A DNA stretch of 64,000 bases from DASPJR01 sp035628505 (GTDB taxonomy: Bacteria; Planctomycetota; SZUA-567; H5-PLA8). The stretch lies in the NCBI GenBank assembly GCA_035628505.1, contig DASPJR010000042.1, positions 55,582 to 119,581 on the forward strand, read 5' to 3'. Below, in pieces: positions 1 to 8,591 of the stretch. Made by a program: the position numbers and the translations under genes. The notes under the pieces were generated by a model. It ran no database searches. It saw only the letters and a list, made by a program, of their open reading frames with translations, and was not told where the DNA came from. How positions within the stretch are numbered: position 1 is the first letter of the stretch; each line of letters begins with the position of its first letter.

Positions 1-45
1 TGCGCGGAATGGATGAAGTCGCAGGGATTCCTTGACAAGAAGTAG
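1..45 (+). CDS. C-terminal end of an unidentified protein (partial)
   Basis: Frame 1 is open from the window edge and ends in TAG at 43-45, giving a 14-residue tail that reads CAEWMKSQGFLDKK. The codons fit the coding style of neighbouring genes. The fragment is too short to assign to a family. It is followed by repeats rather than another plus-strand gene. Confidence 0.45.
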   Translation, partial: CAEWMKSQGFLDKK

Positions 46-87
46 GCCGAGCTGAGTACTGAAACGTTCAATAGCAGAAAGGTAATT

Positions 88-313
88 CCGCTCCGGAGGA
101 GCGGCGGATATTAGCCGGTGGCAAGCGCGAAGCGCGCGGCCACCGGAACACATCGTATTCCACGCGTCCGCGCCCTGGAAGGGCGCCGCACGATGGCGTG
201 AAAGGCGGCGCCCCTCCAGGGCGCTGTAGCGATTGGGGGGAACTTCGATCCGGGGGCTGCGCTCGCGTTCGCTCGCTTGCGCCCCGGCTAATATCCGGCA
301 CCTCTCCGAGGCG
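88..313. repeat. Palindromic intergenic repeat with inverted ends
   Basis: The left end carries CTCCGGAGGAGCGG then GGATATTAGCCGG. The right end carries the inverted counterpart CCGGCTAATATCC followed by CCTCTCCGAGGCG. The interior has further GC-rich hairpins, for example around GCCGCACGATGGCG. No convincing coding frame is present. It fills most of the gap between the partial gene and cobT and looks like a non-autonomous dispersed element. That copies exist elsewhere in the genome is inference. Confidence 0.6.
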
Positions 314-362
314 CTCGCGACAAAAAATCGCTCAATATTCAGTACTATTTTTTCGACGTGGC

Positions 363-452
363 GGGGACACTCTTGTCCCCGAGAGGGTTGTTCCGCATGC
401 AGTGGATTTCGTTGCGCTCAATGTCCAACTCACCCTGACAGGAGTGTCAGGG
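363..452. repeat. Two short hairpin repeats (GGGGACA..TGTCCCC and CCCTGACA..TGTCAGGG)
   Basis: A 7-bp stem lies at 363-369/374-380 and an 8-bp stem at 433-440/445-452. Both have the form GTGGC-x-GGGACAC-TCxTGTCCC, so they look like two diverged members of one REP-like family in opposite orientation. They sit just beyond the cobT stop and could act as its transcription terminator, although no strong T-run is seen. Confidence 0.5.
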
Positions 453-466
453 CCACTACTACGCTC

Positions 467-1567
467 TCAGCACCGCGACTTCTTCGCCACACCAGCCGAG
501 TCGAACGTCGCCATCTCCCGAACGATCGCGCAGGCGGCGCGCAGGAGCGGCAACGCGAGCACAGCTCCCGTTCCTTCGCCCAGGCGCAGATCGAGTTCCA
601 GCAGCGGCCGTGTGTCGAGCTTTTCAAGCAGATGGCTGTGGCCAGACTCGGCTGACTTGTGCGAGAAGAACAAATACGGCAGCACCGCCGGCTGCAACCG
701 CACGGCGCACAGCGCAGCACTCGAGGAGATGTAGCCGTCGATCAGAACCGGTGTGCGCAGCGTCGCGGCGGCCAGAATGGCGCCGGTCATCGCTGCAATT
801 TCAAGTCCTCCCAGCGCGCTGAGCGCCTGCAGGGCGCGCTCGGGCGAAGGCACTTCCGCGGAACTGAATTTCGCGCGTGCCAGGCCGGCGCTGACCGCCG
901 CCAGCTTGCGCTTCATTCCGCTTTCATCCACGCCCGTGCCGCGGCCAACCGCGAGCCTGGGCTCGAGCGGCAGAAGCGCCGAGACGAGTGCGGCCGCGGA
1001 CGTCGTGTTGCCAATACCCATTTCCCCAAGGATCAAAATTTCCGCGCCGCGTTCAATGACGCTCTGCGCCTGGCTTTGGCCTGCGGCCAGAGCGCGCTGA
1101 GTCTCTTCGGGAGTCATCGCGTCTTCGCGGACGAAATTGCGCGTGCCGCGCCTCACTTTGGCCTTTACAAACGATGCCCCGTTCCAGCCCAGCACGCTGG
1201 CCGGGCCGCGCTGCGGCGGTGAGATTTCGGCATCGACGCCGACGTCTATGACGGTGACAAGAGCGTACGCCTGCTTGGCAAGTACATTGATCGCTGCGCC
1301 GCCGTTCAGAAAATTCAGCACCATCTGCGGAGTAACTTCTTTGGGAAATGCGCTGACGCCCTCGGCTGTCACGCCGTGATCGCCGGCGAAGACTAAGACG
1401 TGAGCCTTGTTCACGGCTGGCGGAAAACCGCGAATGCCGCTCAGGCGCAGCGCGAGCTCTTCGATACGGCCGAGGCTGCCGGCGGGTTTGGTCAGGCTGT
1501 CGAGATGCTTCTGGCAGGCCGTGATGGCCTGATGATCTAGCGGCGGAATTGCGTCGGCGGCGACCAT
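467..1567 (-). CDS. cobT: Nicotinate-nucleotide--dimethylbenzimidazole phosphoribosyltransferase
   Basis: CobT transfers phosphoribose from nicotinate mononucleotide to 5,6-dimethylbenzimidazole, making alpha-ribazole phosphate for the lower loop of cobalamin. The 366-residue protein has the usual family length. Visible marks are the N-terminal LTKPAGSLGRIEELA, the FAGDHGVTAEGVSAFPKEVT block, ILGEMGIGNTTSAAA in the middle, and the C-terminal RLGEGTGAVLALPLL that carries the catalytic glutamate of the family. The ATG at 1567 gives a normal N-terminus. No other B12 nucleotide-loop gene is adjacent; the nearest tetrapyrrole gene is the CobA-HemD fusion at 12.4 kb. Assignment is firm. Confidence 0.95.
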   Translation of the reverse strand: MVAADAIPPLDHQAITACQKHLDSLTKPAGSLGRIEELALRLSGIRGFPPAVNKAHVLVFAGDHGVTAEGVSAFPKEVTPQMVLNFLNGGAAINVLAKQAYALVTVIDVGVDAEISPPQRGPASVLGWNGASFVKAKVRRGTRNFVREDAMTPEETQRALAAGQSQAQSVIERGAEILILGEMGIGNTTSAAALVSALLPLEPRLAVGRGTGVDESGMKRKLAAVSAGLARAKFSSAEVPSPERALQALSALGGLEIAAMTGAILAAATLRTPVLIDGYISSSAALCAVRLQPAVLPYLFFSHKSAESGHSHLLEKLDTRPLLELDLRLGEGTGAVLALPLLRAACAIVREMATFDSAGVAKKSRC

Positions 1568-1607
1568 TTAACCTTCCACGTGAGCAGATTAAGCGAGCTC
1601 ACGAATA

Positions 1608-2135
1608 TCAGGGTGTCTGGCTTTGTTCTGTGCGTGCAGTTTCCGCGATTTGGCGCGGATGTACATAGGTTCCAAAGAAAAAATCGAGCACCGGGAATGT
1701 CACACAGTAATTTCCCGTCGGCGAACTGCGGTGGTGTTCGAAGTGGCAGCCTTTCCACCACTGAAACAGGCGCGAACGGCGCACGAATGCCGGAAGCCAT
1801 TGTTCATAATGCATCACGGCGTGGCAACCTTCGTACACGATAACCAGATGCCAGAAGGCGCCGCACCAGAAAAGCAGCACCGGCAGCCAGCCCCAGAAAT
1901 ACATCAGCGGCGAGAGCAGCAGAAGAAAGAGCAGGAAAAATTTAACGTTCATGCGAACATCCAGGTCGTTGACCGCGACCTGGCGGCCTGGCAGCACGAA
2001 GAATTCCTTGTGATGATTGATGTGGAAGCGCAGCGAATAGCGGTGCATGACCCAGTGAAAGGTATATTCGCCCACCACGCCCGCGGACCAGCCCGCAAAG
2101 AAAATCAGCGCTGCCTGCCAGATCTCGATCGACAT
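1608..2135 (-). CDS. Fatty acid hydroxylase / sterol desaturase family membrane protein
   Basis: The protein carries the histidine clusters of the membrane-bound di-iron hydroxylase superfamily: HWVMH near residue 26, HINHH near 38, and HFEHH in the C-terminal third. Hydrophobic stretches occur at the N-terminus (WQAALIFFAGWSAGVVG) and in the middle (FFLLFLLLLSPLMYFW). Such enzymes use diiron and O2 to hydroxylate or desaturate lipids. The open frame extends upstream to 2258, but the ATG at 2135 (MSIEIWQ) starts just before the first membrane helix and removes a non-conserved basic stretch, so I prefer it. It is divergent from the gene at 2273. The lipid substrate cannot be read from sequence. 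Confidence 0.75.
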   Translation of the reverse strand: MSIEIWQAALIFFAGWSAGVVGEYTFHWVMHRYSLRFHINHHKEFFVLPGRQVAVNDLDVRMNVKFFLLFLLLLSPLMYFWGWLPVLLFWCGAFWHLVIVYEGCHAVMHYEQWLPAFVRRSRLFQWWKGCHFEHHRSSPTGNYCVTFPVLDFFFGTYVHPRQIAETARTEQSQTP

Positions 2136-2272
2136 ACCGTCCGCGTCCTGCTCCAGCCCCTGCCGAGTGAATTCTACCGTGCCGGAGGGTTTGCGCCACA
2201 GGGCGTCTTTGTGTAAATAAACAGCCCCCCGGCGGAGTCTATATTGAGGGGGACTCATTCAGCGGAGCCAGC

Positions 2273-4513
2273 ATGTTCAAGAAAATCTCGTTTTTTGCCG
2301 TCCTTTTCTCGTTGCTCTGCGCGAGCCTTTCTGCCGGGCAACCCAAGCGCGGCCAGCTTGATCCGCGCGGGACGGTACATATTCCCATCGGCATACCCAA
2401 CACGCTCGATACGCTGAAGACCTTCGTCGAAGCCGAAGGAAATTTTTCGCCCGGCGTCGGCAGTTATGGAATCTATTTCTGGATCTACGATCACGACGCG
2501 AACACGTTTACAGCTCCGACGATGGACGGCGTTAAATCCGAACACGGTCTGAGCGGCACCGGCGTGCTGATTCCATGGACCACCTGGTCCGCGGGAGATA
2601 TCGCGGTGCGCACGGAAGTCTGCCACGTGCTGAAAGCGCTGCCTCCCACAGGGATACCGGGTGGGCCGGTCGGAGTACACGTGGCCGGTGCGCGCGCCCG
2701 CATGATGAACCGTGGCAACAAGCCGAAGAAGTTTTCCCTGTTTGTCGCGCTGCGCCCACTGGGCGCTGCCGGGTGGCAGGTGAAGAAACTCGAGGTTTCC
2801 CCGGAAGGCGACACGCTGCTCGTTGATGGCCGCACGGCCGTGGCGGCGTCCCGTAAGCCCGACGCCGTCGGCGTTCTGCCACTGGATAACATCGGTGAGG
2901 CGGCATCGGCCGGAAATGTTCCCGAGGCCAAAAGCGCCGAGTCGCCTAACGGCGAATGCTCGGGGGCAATGAAATTCACGTTTGCGCTGCTGCCCACGCA
3001 GGAAGCGACGCTTGATATCGTCTGCCCCGTACTTCCCGGACGCAACGCCGTACGCCACCAGTGGGACGGCAAGAGCGCCTGGGCGCAGTTCGACGAAGCC
3101 GTGCCGAACTCGGACAACAGCGGCCAGAGGCAGCCAGACGCGGGTCTGAATTACTATCGCAATCTAAAAGTTGAATCGATGCTCAACGACGCGGCCGAGT
3201 ACTGGCAGGATTTTACCGGCCGCGTGAAAATCAGGCTGCCGGATCCACGCTGGGCCGAATGCTTCGCTGCGACGCTCGGACATGTGGCGCTGGCGATGAA
3301 CGAAGGCGCGCCGGACGTAGCGGTCGTCAACTACAACGTCTACAACCGCGACGGCGTTTATGTCGCCAACATGCTTCAAAAGGCCGGCCAGAACGAGCTC
3401 GCTGATCAGTGCATCCGCTACTTCGCATCACATCCCTTCAATGGACGCGTGCAACCCGAAGCTGACAATCCCGGACAGATTCTCTGGATCATCGGGCAGC
3501 ACTGGCTTTTCACACGCGACGAAGCGTGGCTGCCGCTGGCATACGGCACGGCGAAGCAGCTCGTAAAAATGATTGCCTACTACCGCACCACGCCCGGCCC
3601 GCACTGGGTTAACGCGCGTTCCATGAAATTCGGCGACGACCTGCCGAAAGAACAGCGCCAGGAGCTTAAGCCCGGCGCCTGCGACGGATTCCATCCGGAA
3701 TACACGGAAGCCTTTGACATCGCCGGACTCCGCGCTGCAATCCTGCTCGGCGAAGCGCTGAAAGAAACGAAAGACGTCGAGGAATTCCGCGCGCTCGAAA
3801 AGCAGCTCTTCGAGAAATACGATGCGCGTTTTGGCGCGAATCTGAAAAAAGAGTACGGCAGCTACTCGGTGCTGTGGCCCTGCCAGCTTTATCCTTACAG
3901 TGAGGGCAAAGCGTGGGAGCAGTTTAAAAGTATCGGAGCGCAGAAGCCTACGAGCTGGCGTTACTTCCCGCCCGCAACGGCGCACCAGGGCCTGCTTGCC
4001 GGAAATCGGGAGGCCGGTCACGGCACGCTGGCGCTGCATCTGGATCACGAGCAGATGAAAGGCTGGTATGCGTTCGACGAAGGCGGCAAGAGCGGGTCCG
4101 GCGGCTGGAAGCATCTGAAGACGACGTGGAACGGCGACATCGCCATGCCGCACGGCTGGGCCATCGCTGAAGTGAACCTGCTGCTGCGCGACAGCCTCGC
4201 CTTCGAAGACAAAACACGGCTGGTGCTGCTGGCCGGCGTACCGCCAGACTGGTTCAAGAAGCCGGAAGGCATGAGCGTCGAGAAAATGCCGACTCATTTC
4301 GGACTCTGCTCGTTCAAGTATGTTCCCAATGACAAGGGGGCAACGCTGACACTGAGCGGCAAAGCCGAGCCCGCTGACGGCTTCATCCTGCGCCTGCCAA
4401 AGGAACTCAACGCAAAAGCGAAAGCCGGCGACAAGGAGCTCGCGCGCGCCGAGAACGGCGATTTCGTCATTCCGACGAACACTGAAAAAGTCGAACTCGA
4501 GTGGGTGAAGTAG
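2273..4513 (+). CDS. Secreted six-hairpin glycosidase-like protein
   Basis: The 746-residue protein begins with a clear Sec signal peptide (MFKKISFFAVLFSLLCASLSAG). The first 300 residues are beta-rich. The remainder is alpha-rich with aromatic and acidic motifs typical of (alpha/alpha)6-barrel carbohydrate enzymes, for example NYNVYNRDGVYVANML, WIIGQHWLFTRDEAWLP, GFHPEYTEAFDIAGLRAAI and a C-terminal Trp-rich DIAMPHGWAIAEVNLLLRD. I could not place it in one glycoside hydrolase family. It stands alone, divergent from the desaturase gene and followed by a Nudix gene. A role in polysaccharide breakdown outside the cytoplasm is inference from fold-level resemblance. Confidence 0.6.
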   Translation: MFKKISFFAVLFSLLCASLSAGQPKRGQLDPRGTVHIPIGIPNTLDTLKTFVEAEGNFSPGVGSYGIYFWIYDHDANTFTAPTMDGVKSEHGLSGTGVLIPWTTWSAGDIAVRTEVCHVLKALPPTGIPGGPVGVHVAGARARMMNRGNKPKKFSLFVALRPLGAAGWQVKKLEVSPEGDTLLVDGRTAVAASRKPDAVGVLPLDNIGEAASAGNVPEAKSAESPNGECSGAMKFTFALLPTQEATLDIVCPVLPGRNAVRHQWDGKSAWAQFDEAVPNSDNSGQRQPDAGLNYYRNLKVESMLNDAAEYWQDFTGRVKIRLPDPRWAECFAATLGHVALAMNEGAPDVAVVNYNVYNRDGVYVANMLQKAGQNELADQCIRYFASHPFNGRVQPEADNPGQILWIIGQHWLFTRDEAWLPLAYGTAKQLVKMIAYYRTTPGPHWVNARSMKFGDDLPKEQRQELKPGACDGFHPEYTEAFDIAGLRAAILLGEALKETKDVEEFRALEKQLFEKYDARFGANLKKEYGSYSVLWPCQLYPYSEGKAWEQFKSIGAQKPTSWRYFPPATAHQGLLAGNREAGHGTLALHLDHEQMKGWYAFDEGGKSGSGGWKHLKTTWNGDIAMPHGWAIAEVNLLLRDSLAFEDKTRLVLLAGVPPDWFKKPEGMSVEKMPTHFGLCSFKYVPNDKGATLTLSGKAEPADGFILRLPKELNAKAKAGDKELARAENGDFVIPTNTEKVELEWVK

Positions 4514-4518
4514 GATTT

Positions 4519-4577
4519 AGAGTCGGGAGTCGGGAGTCAGGAGTCAGGAGTCGGGAGTCCGGGAGTCCGGGAGTCTG
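4519..4577. repeat. Short tandem repeat, about 7-8 nt period (GGGAGTC)
   Basis: About eight imperfect units of GGGAGTC / AGGAGTC run directly after the stop of the glycosidase-like gene and end just before the GGAGGGGAGGGG ribosome-binding region of the Nudix gene. It is a simple-sequence tract prone to length variation and lies in the 5' leader of the Nudix gene. Confidence 0.75.
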
Positions 4578-4600
4578 CACGGAGGGGAGGGGAGCCGGCG

Positions 4601-5089
4601 ATGCCGATGTCCGATTACATCCGTGGCCTGCGCGCGAAGATCGGGCATGACATGATCTTCTCGCCCGGCGTGGCCGGCATCGTCATCAACCCAGCCGGCG
4701 AAGTTCTACTGCAGCGCCGTTCGGACAACGGGCAGTGGGGCATTCCCGGCGGCGCGATCGATCCGGGCGAAGAGCCCGCTGACGCTGCCGCGCGCGAAGT
4801 GTTCGAAGAGACGGGCGTGCGTGTGATTCCCGAACGCGTTGTCGGCGTGTACGGCGGACCGGATTTCAAATTTGACTATCCGAACGGCGACCGCGTCATG
4901 GTGATCAGCATCACCTTCGCATGCCGGCCGGTTTCAGGCGAACCGCGCGTGAATGACGACGAATGCCTTGAAGTGCGCTACTTCGCGCCCGATCAGCTGC
5001 CGCCGCTGCACGCGCGGGACGTGATGCGCATTCAGCAGGCGCTGCGTAATGATCCCACGACATTTTTTAAATGGTCGCCAGACGTCTGA
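4601..5089 (+). CDS. Nudix hydrolase
   Basis: Nudix enzymes hydrolyse nucleoside diphosphates linked to another moiety. The 162-residue protein contains a complete Nudix box at residues 51-73, matching GX5EX7REUXEEXGU with every consensus position present (GAIDPGE ... REVFEETGV). The PAGEVLLQRRSDNGQWGIPGG lead-in is typical of the MutT-like group. The ATG at 4601 follows a purine-rich GGAGGGGAGGGG ribosome-binding region. The substrate cannot be predicted. It converges on the FAD oxidoreductase gene, with a shared terminator hairpin between them. Confidence 0.9.
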   Translation: MPMSDYIRGLRAKIGHDMIFSPGVAGIVINPAGEVLLQRRSDNGQWGIPGGAIDPGEEPADAAAREVFEETGVRVIPERVVGVYGGPDFKFDYPNGDRVMVISITFACRPVSGEPRVNDDECLEVRYFAPDQLPPLHARDVMRIQQALRNDPTTFFKWSPDV

Positions 5090-5090
5090 T

Positions 5091-5143
5091 TCACCACGGA
5101 GATCACGGAGACGAAAGATCTTTCTCTGTGATCTCTGTGGTGA
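5091..5143. terminator. Near-perfect long hairpin between convergent genes, made of a CACGGAG-type repeat
   Basis: TCACCACGGAGATCACGGAG at 5091-5110 pairs with its near-perfect reverse complement ending at 5143, with a loop around CGAAAGATC. It lies exactly between the stops of the Nudix gene and the FAD oxidoreductase gene, so a bidirectional terminator role is likely. The sequence belongs to the 9-nt-periodic CACGGAG/CACGAAG repeat family that recurs elsewhere in this window. Confidence 0.65.
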
Positions 5144-5147
5144 GAAA

Positions 5148-7010
5148 CTACGGCTTCGGCGCGCGGACCTTCTCGAGCTTTTCCGGCGGAAGATTCTGTG
5201 TGGCGCGGTAGAGGAACTCGAGTAAATCACCGCGCGTCCAGGCGGGTGCGTCGGCGTCTTTTTTAATTTCCCCAACGCCGCTCCACGCCAGCCAGTTCTT
5301 CATGTCCGTCTCGGAAACCGGCTGATCCAGCTTCGCTTCCCAATCGGGCAGGAAGCCGCGGAGGCCGAAGAACTGAACGACGGCGTGACGCGGATGCGTG
5401 CTCGGCACATCCTTATAGTAAATCAGGATGGCCTTCTGCTTGACCAGCTCCCGCTGAATTGCGTCGACGTTGACCTTGCGCGGCGGCAGGCCAGTGCGAA
5501 TGCTTTCTGCAGCGGCAATGCCGGCAGCGTGGCCCAGCGCCATCCAGCACGGCTCCATGCGCAGCGTTCCAAAACCCAGATGCGTCGCGGAGACGGGAAC
5601 AGGCGTCAGCAGACCATCAACTTTTTTCGGAACGATGATGCCGTACGGCACCGTGTAGGGACGGGTTGCGTGGCTGAGGAAGCCATCAAGATGCACGCGG
5701 TTGGGCTCGCGCTTGCGGATCGCGTGCGAGTCGATTGCGTAATGGCTGGCAGTGATGCTGCTGGCATGCAGCGGCGGCCGGCCAGTCTTGGTGACGGGCA
5801 GCGAGTCGTGCGCTGTGAAGAGGTATTCGCCTTCAATGCGCCGGCCTTCGCGCACGTAGGCCTGGCGCGGAAAATTGCCGTTGTCTTTGTATTCGTTCTT
5901 CGCCAGGCCCCACTGCTGGCACTTCTGCCGGAATTCTTCAGGTAACTCGGGATCGTTCTGCGCGAAATAGAAAAGGCCCAGCGTGTAATCGCGCAGCCGC
6001 TGTGCAAACTTGTCGCGCCAGGCCCAGTCTGCAGTAGGCCAGGGCCAGTTTTCTTCAGGCAGATCGGTGGAGATGAACGCGAGGTGCTGATTGTTCGCGT
6101 CGGTTTTGCCGTTGGGCAGATGAACGATGTTGGTAATGCGGCCAATGCCATCGAACGCGACTTCGCCACGGTGCTTGCCCGGCGTGCGGTTCAGCTTCAC
6201 ATCGTCGATCAATGAAACGTACTCCTCGCGGTTGTACGTGGCGGGCTTTTCGATCTTCACTTTATTGTCGTCGCGGGTGGTGATGCACATGCGATAGTTA
6301 TAGGCTTGGATGGTATCGTCGCCTTCGCCGGTGGAGCCTTCGCCCACTTCCGTCGGCGGCGTGCCCCATGCCTTGTACACACGCCCGGCGAGCGGCTCGT
6401 TGTATTCGCTTTTGCCCTCGCGGCGCGTGCGCCACGGCGCGCCGGCGGCTGCGGCAAGATCGCCTTCGTACGTTGCATCGATGAAGACTTTGCCGGAGTA
6501 ATGTTCGAGCTCGCGATTTTTCAAGTTCGTGACGGTGATCTGCACCAGCCGTCCATTCTCGAGCACCACGTTTTCAGGCTTTGCATCGAATTGACGCAGG
6601 CGCAGCACTTTGATTTTTCCGTGTTCCGAAAGCATCTTTGTGAAGATCTTCTCGGCAACGGACGGCTCGAAGTGGTAGCCGTCGCTGCACACTTTGACCT
6701 GCTCGGAATCCGGTCCGTACTTCTCGACGTAGTAATTGCGCACGCGATTGACGAACTCGAGGAAGAGCCCGCCCGTGCAGCCGCGCGTGCCGATGTCCGT
6801 GGCGCCCAGCCCATTGGCCGGCAATCCGCCGATGTGCGAATTGCGGTCGAGAATCACCGATGTGTATCCCGCGCGCGCCGCACCGATAGCCGCCGTGATG
6901 CCGCCAGGCGTGCCGCCCACGATGACGACATCGTACGTCTTGACCTCATCGGCCCCTCGCGCAGCAAAACAGACAGCAACCAGGCTCAGCAGCAACGTGC
7001 GAAACAGCAT
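5148..7010 (-). CDS. Secreted FAD-dependent oxidoreductase
   Basis: The 620-residue protein has an N-terminal signal peptide (MLFRTLLLSLVAVCFAARG) followed at about residue 28 by a dinucleotide-binding fold VVIVGGTPGGITAAIGAARAG. The downstream NSHIGGLPANGLGATD segment and the VFIDATYEGDLAAAAGAP motif are hallmarks of the FAD_oxidored (PF12831) group. These proteins are abundant in PVC bacteria, often with uncharacterised sugar or aromatic substrates, and exported flavoproteins usually leave through Tat or Sec. No twin arginine is visible here, so Sec is more likely. The gene is a single transcription unit converging on the Nudix gene. Family is firm; substrate unknown. Confidence 0.85.
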   Translation of the reverse strand: MLFRTLLLSLVAVCFAARGADEVKTYDVVIVGGTPGGITAAIGAARAGYTSVILDRNSHIGGLPANGLGATDIGTRGCTGGLFLEFVNRVRNYYVEKYGPDSEQVKVCSDGYHFEPSVAEKIFTKMLSEHGKIKVLRLRQFDAKPENVVLENGRLVQITVTNLKNRELEHYSGKVFIDATYEGDLAAAAGAPWRTRREGKSEYNEPLAGRVYKAWGTPPTEVGEGSTGEGDDTIQAYNYRMCITTRDDNKVKIEKPATYNREEYVSLIDDVKLNRTPGKHRGEVAFDGIGRITNIVHLPNGKTDANNQHLAFISTDLPEENWPWPTADWAWRDKFAQRLRDYTLGLFYFAQNDPELPEEFRQKCQQWGLAKNEYKDNGNFPRQAYVREGRRIEGEYLFTAHDSLPVTKTGRPPLHASSITASHYAIDSHAIRKREPNRVHLDGFLSHATRPYTVPYGIIVPKKVDGLLTPVPVSATHLGFGTLRMEPCWMALGHAAGIAAAESIRTGLPPRKVNVDAIQRELVKQKAILIYYKDVPSTHPRHAVVQFFGLRGFLPDWEAKLDQPVSETDMKNWLAWSGVGEIKKDADAPAWTRGDLLEFLYRATQNLPPEKLEKVRAPKP

Positions 7011-7137
7011 TCAGTCATCCTTTCGTAGTGGGTCCCGTAAGTATTCTTCCGCATCGCGCCAAAGCGTATGAAAAATCTCTCGTTGCCAGTTGCCAGCGGT
7101 CACCCGTCACCCGCGGCCACGCGCGTGCTCGCTTTTT

Positions 7138-7160
7138 ATGCATTATGCATTATGCATTAT
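7138..7160. repeat. Short tandem repeat of TATGCAT
   Basis: Three head-to-tail copies of a self-complementary TTATGCA unit lie immediately before the ABC ATPase start codon. Related ATGCAT-rich ends flank the repeat-rich gap at 40.65-40.81 kb. Because the unit is palindromic it can form a cruciform, and it sits in the likely 5' leader of the ATPase gene. Confidence 0.6.
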
Positions 7161-7164
7161 CCCC

Positions 7165-8244
7165 ATGAGCCTCGAAATTGACAATCTGCGGGTGAACTAC
7201 GGCAGCACGCGCGCCCTGGATGGCATCAGCATTAAGCTTGAGCCCGGCGAAATGTTCTTTCTGCTGGGCCCGTCCGGCTGCGGGAAATCCACACTGCTGC
7301 GCTCCGTTGCGGGTTTCATCGAGAGCTTCGAAGGCGATATTCGCATCGGAACACAGTCACTCAAGGGCGTTCCGCCGCACAAGCGCGACTTTGGGATGGT
7401 TTTCCAGAATTATGCGCTCTTTCCACACCTGACGGTCGACGGGAACGTCGCCTTCGGGCTGGAGGCGCGCAGCGTTCCGGCCGCTGAGACAAAAACGCGT
7501 GTGGCTGATGCGCTGCAGATGGTCGGACTCGCAGGTTACGGCAGCCGCCGCCCGGGCGAGCTTTCCGGCGGTCAGCAGCAACGCGTAGCACTCGCGCGCG
7601 CCCTGGTGATACGTCCGCGTGTTCTGCTGCTCGACGAGCCGCTTTCGAACCTGGACGCCAAACTGCGCTGGGAAATGCGCGAGGAGATCCGGCGCATTCA
7701 CCGTCAGACGAAGATCACGACGCTTTATGTCACGCACGATCAGAAAGAAGCTCTCTCGCTCGCCGACCGCATGGCCATTTTGAGAGCAGGCAGGCTCGAA
7801 GCGCTGGGTGCGCCGCGCGAACTGTACCGCCGGCCGCCGAACCGCTTCAGCGCTGATTTCCTGGGCGACGTGAATGCGCTTAACGGAAAAGTAGCTTCAG
7901 ACGGCACAAGCGTGAGCACGGCGTTGGGACAGTTTTCTCTCCCAGACAACGCGCTGCCGCCTTCAGCGCAGCCGGGCACGGAAGCGACTGTTTTCTGCCG
8001 GCCTGAGAGTGTGCAGCTCCTGAAGCCGGATGAACAGCCTGCTGCAGATTACGTTTTACTGAACGCGCCGGCGCGCATCGTCAGTGCCGCTTTTCTTGGC
8101 GAGAACACCCTGTATGAGCTGGAACTGCCCGGCGAGATCAAGTGGCGGGCGCTGCGGCACGAGTACGCGGGATGGGGGTTGAACGAGGGCATTTCGGTGA
8201 AAGTGGCGGTAGCGCACAACGCGTGGTCTGCTATTCGGGAATGA
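7165..8244 (+). CDS. ABC transporter ATP-binding protein (PotA/FbpC/MalK type)
   Basis: This nucleotide-binding subunit would power uptake of a small solute. The 359-residue protein shows Walker A GPSGCGKST, Q-loop VFQNYALFPH, signature LSGGQQQRVALARAL, Walker B VLLLDEPLSNLD and H-loop VTHDQKEA, followed by a C-terminal TOBE-like beta region from about residue 240. The frame is open further upstream, but that stretch is encoded by the TATGCAT repeat, so the ATG at 7165 (MSLEIDNLRVNYG) is the natural start. No permease or binding protein is next to it. The only binding-protein gene in the window is at 63.3 kb. Substrate could be spermidine, iron, sulfate or sugar. Confidence 0.88.
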   Translation: MSLEIDNLRVNYGSTRALDGISIKLEPGEMFFLLGPSGCGKSTLLRSVAGFIESFEGDIRIGTQSLKGVPPHKRDFGMVFQNYALFPHLTVDGNVAFGLEARSVPAAETKTRVADALQMVGLAGYGSRRPGELSGGQQQRVALARALVIRPRVLLLDEPLSNLDAKLRWEMREEIRRIHRQTKITTLYVTHDQKEALSLADRMAILRAGRLEALGAPRELYRRPPNRFSADFLGDVNALNGKVASDGTSVSTALGQFSLPDNALPPSAQPGTEATVFCRPESVQLLKPDEQPAADYVLLNAPARIVSAAFLGENTLYELELPGEIKWRALRHEYAGWGLNEGISVKVAVAHNAWSAIRE

Positions 8245-8591
8245 GCACTATATAAGGAGCGGAGTCCAAAATAAGATCACTCAAGCGTGCTCAAGGAAAA
8301 GTGAAAGAGGCTTACTGCGTCCTAATGAATCGCTTGACTGTATAAAACGTTTTCAATGTTTCCGAATGTAGCGAGCTCAGCCTGCACATCGGGCTGTGCA
8401 TCTCGACCTTACTTGATTTGCAAGATTTATACATAAGCAAGCGGGGCCTGCCGTTTGCTCCCCGTACCCCCACTGAAATCGTGTATAGCTTTTTCTCGTG
8501 CTGTTTTCGGGCACTTGCAAAAAGAGTTCATGCGAGCCGCTCATGCGCGTTCTCGATGTGCGTTTCGCTCTGCAGAAAAGGGGGGGAAGCA
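8245..8591. other. 347-base leader region without a recognised gene
   Basis: This gap is more AT-rich than its surroundings. A frame in phase with the downstream gene runs back to 8418, but it is Cys- and Ser-rich, lacks a ribosome-binding site and has no counterpart in the paralog, so I treat it as non-coding. It probably holds the promoter and 5' leader of the gene at 8592. No convincing -35/-10 pair stands out. Confidence 0.4.

Noticed and set aside
8418..8591. N-terminal extension of the first VxVP paralog
   Set aside because: The stretch is Cys/Ser-rich, absent from the paralog, and a strong ribosome-binding site precedes the ATG at 8592.
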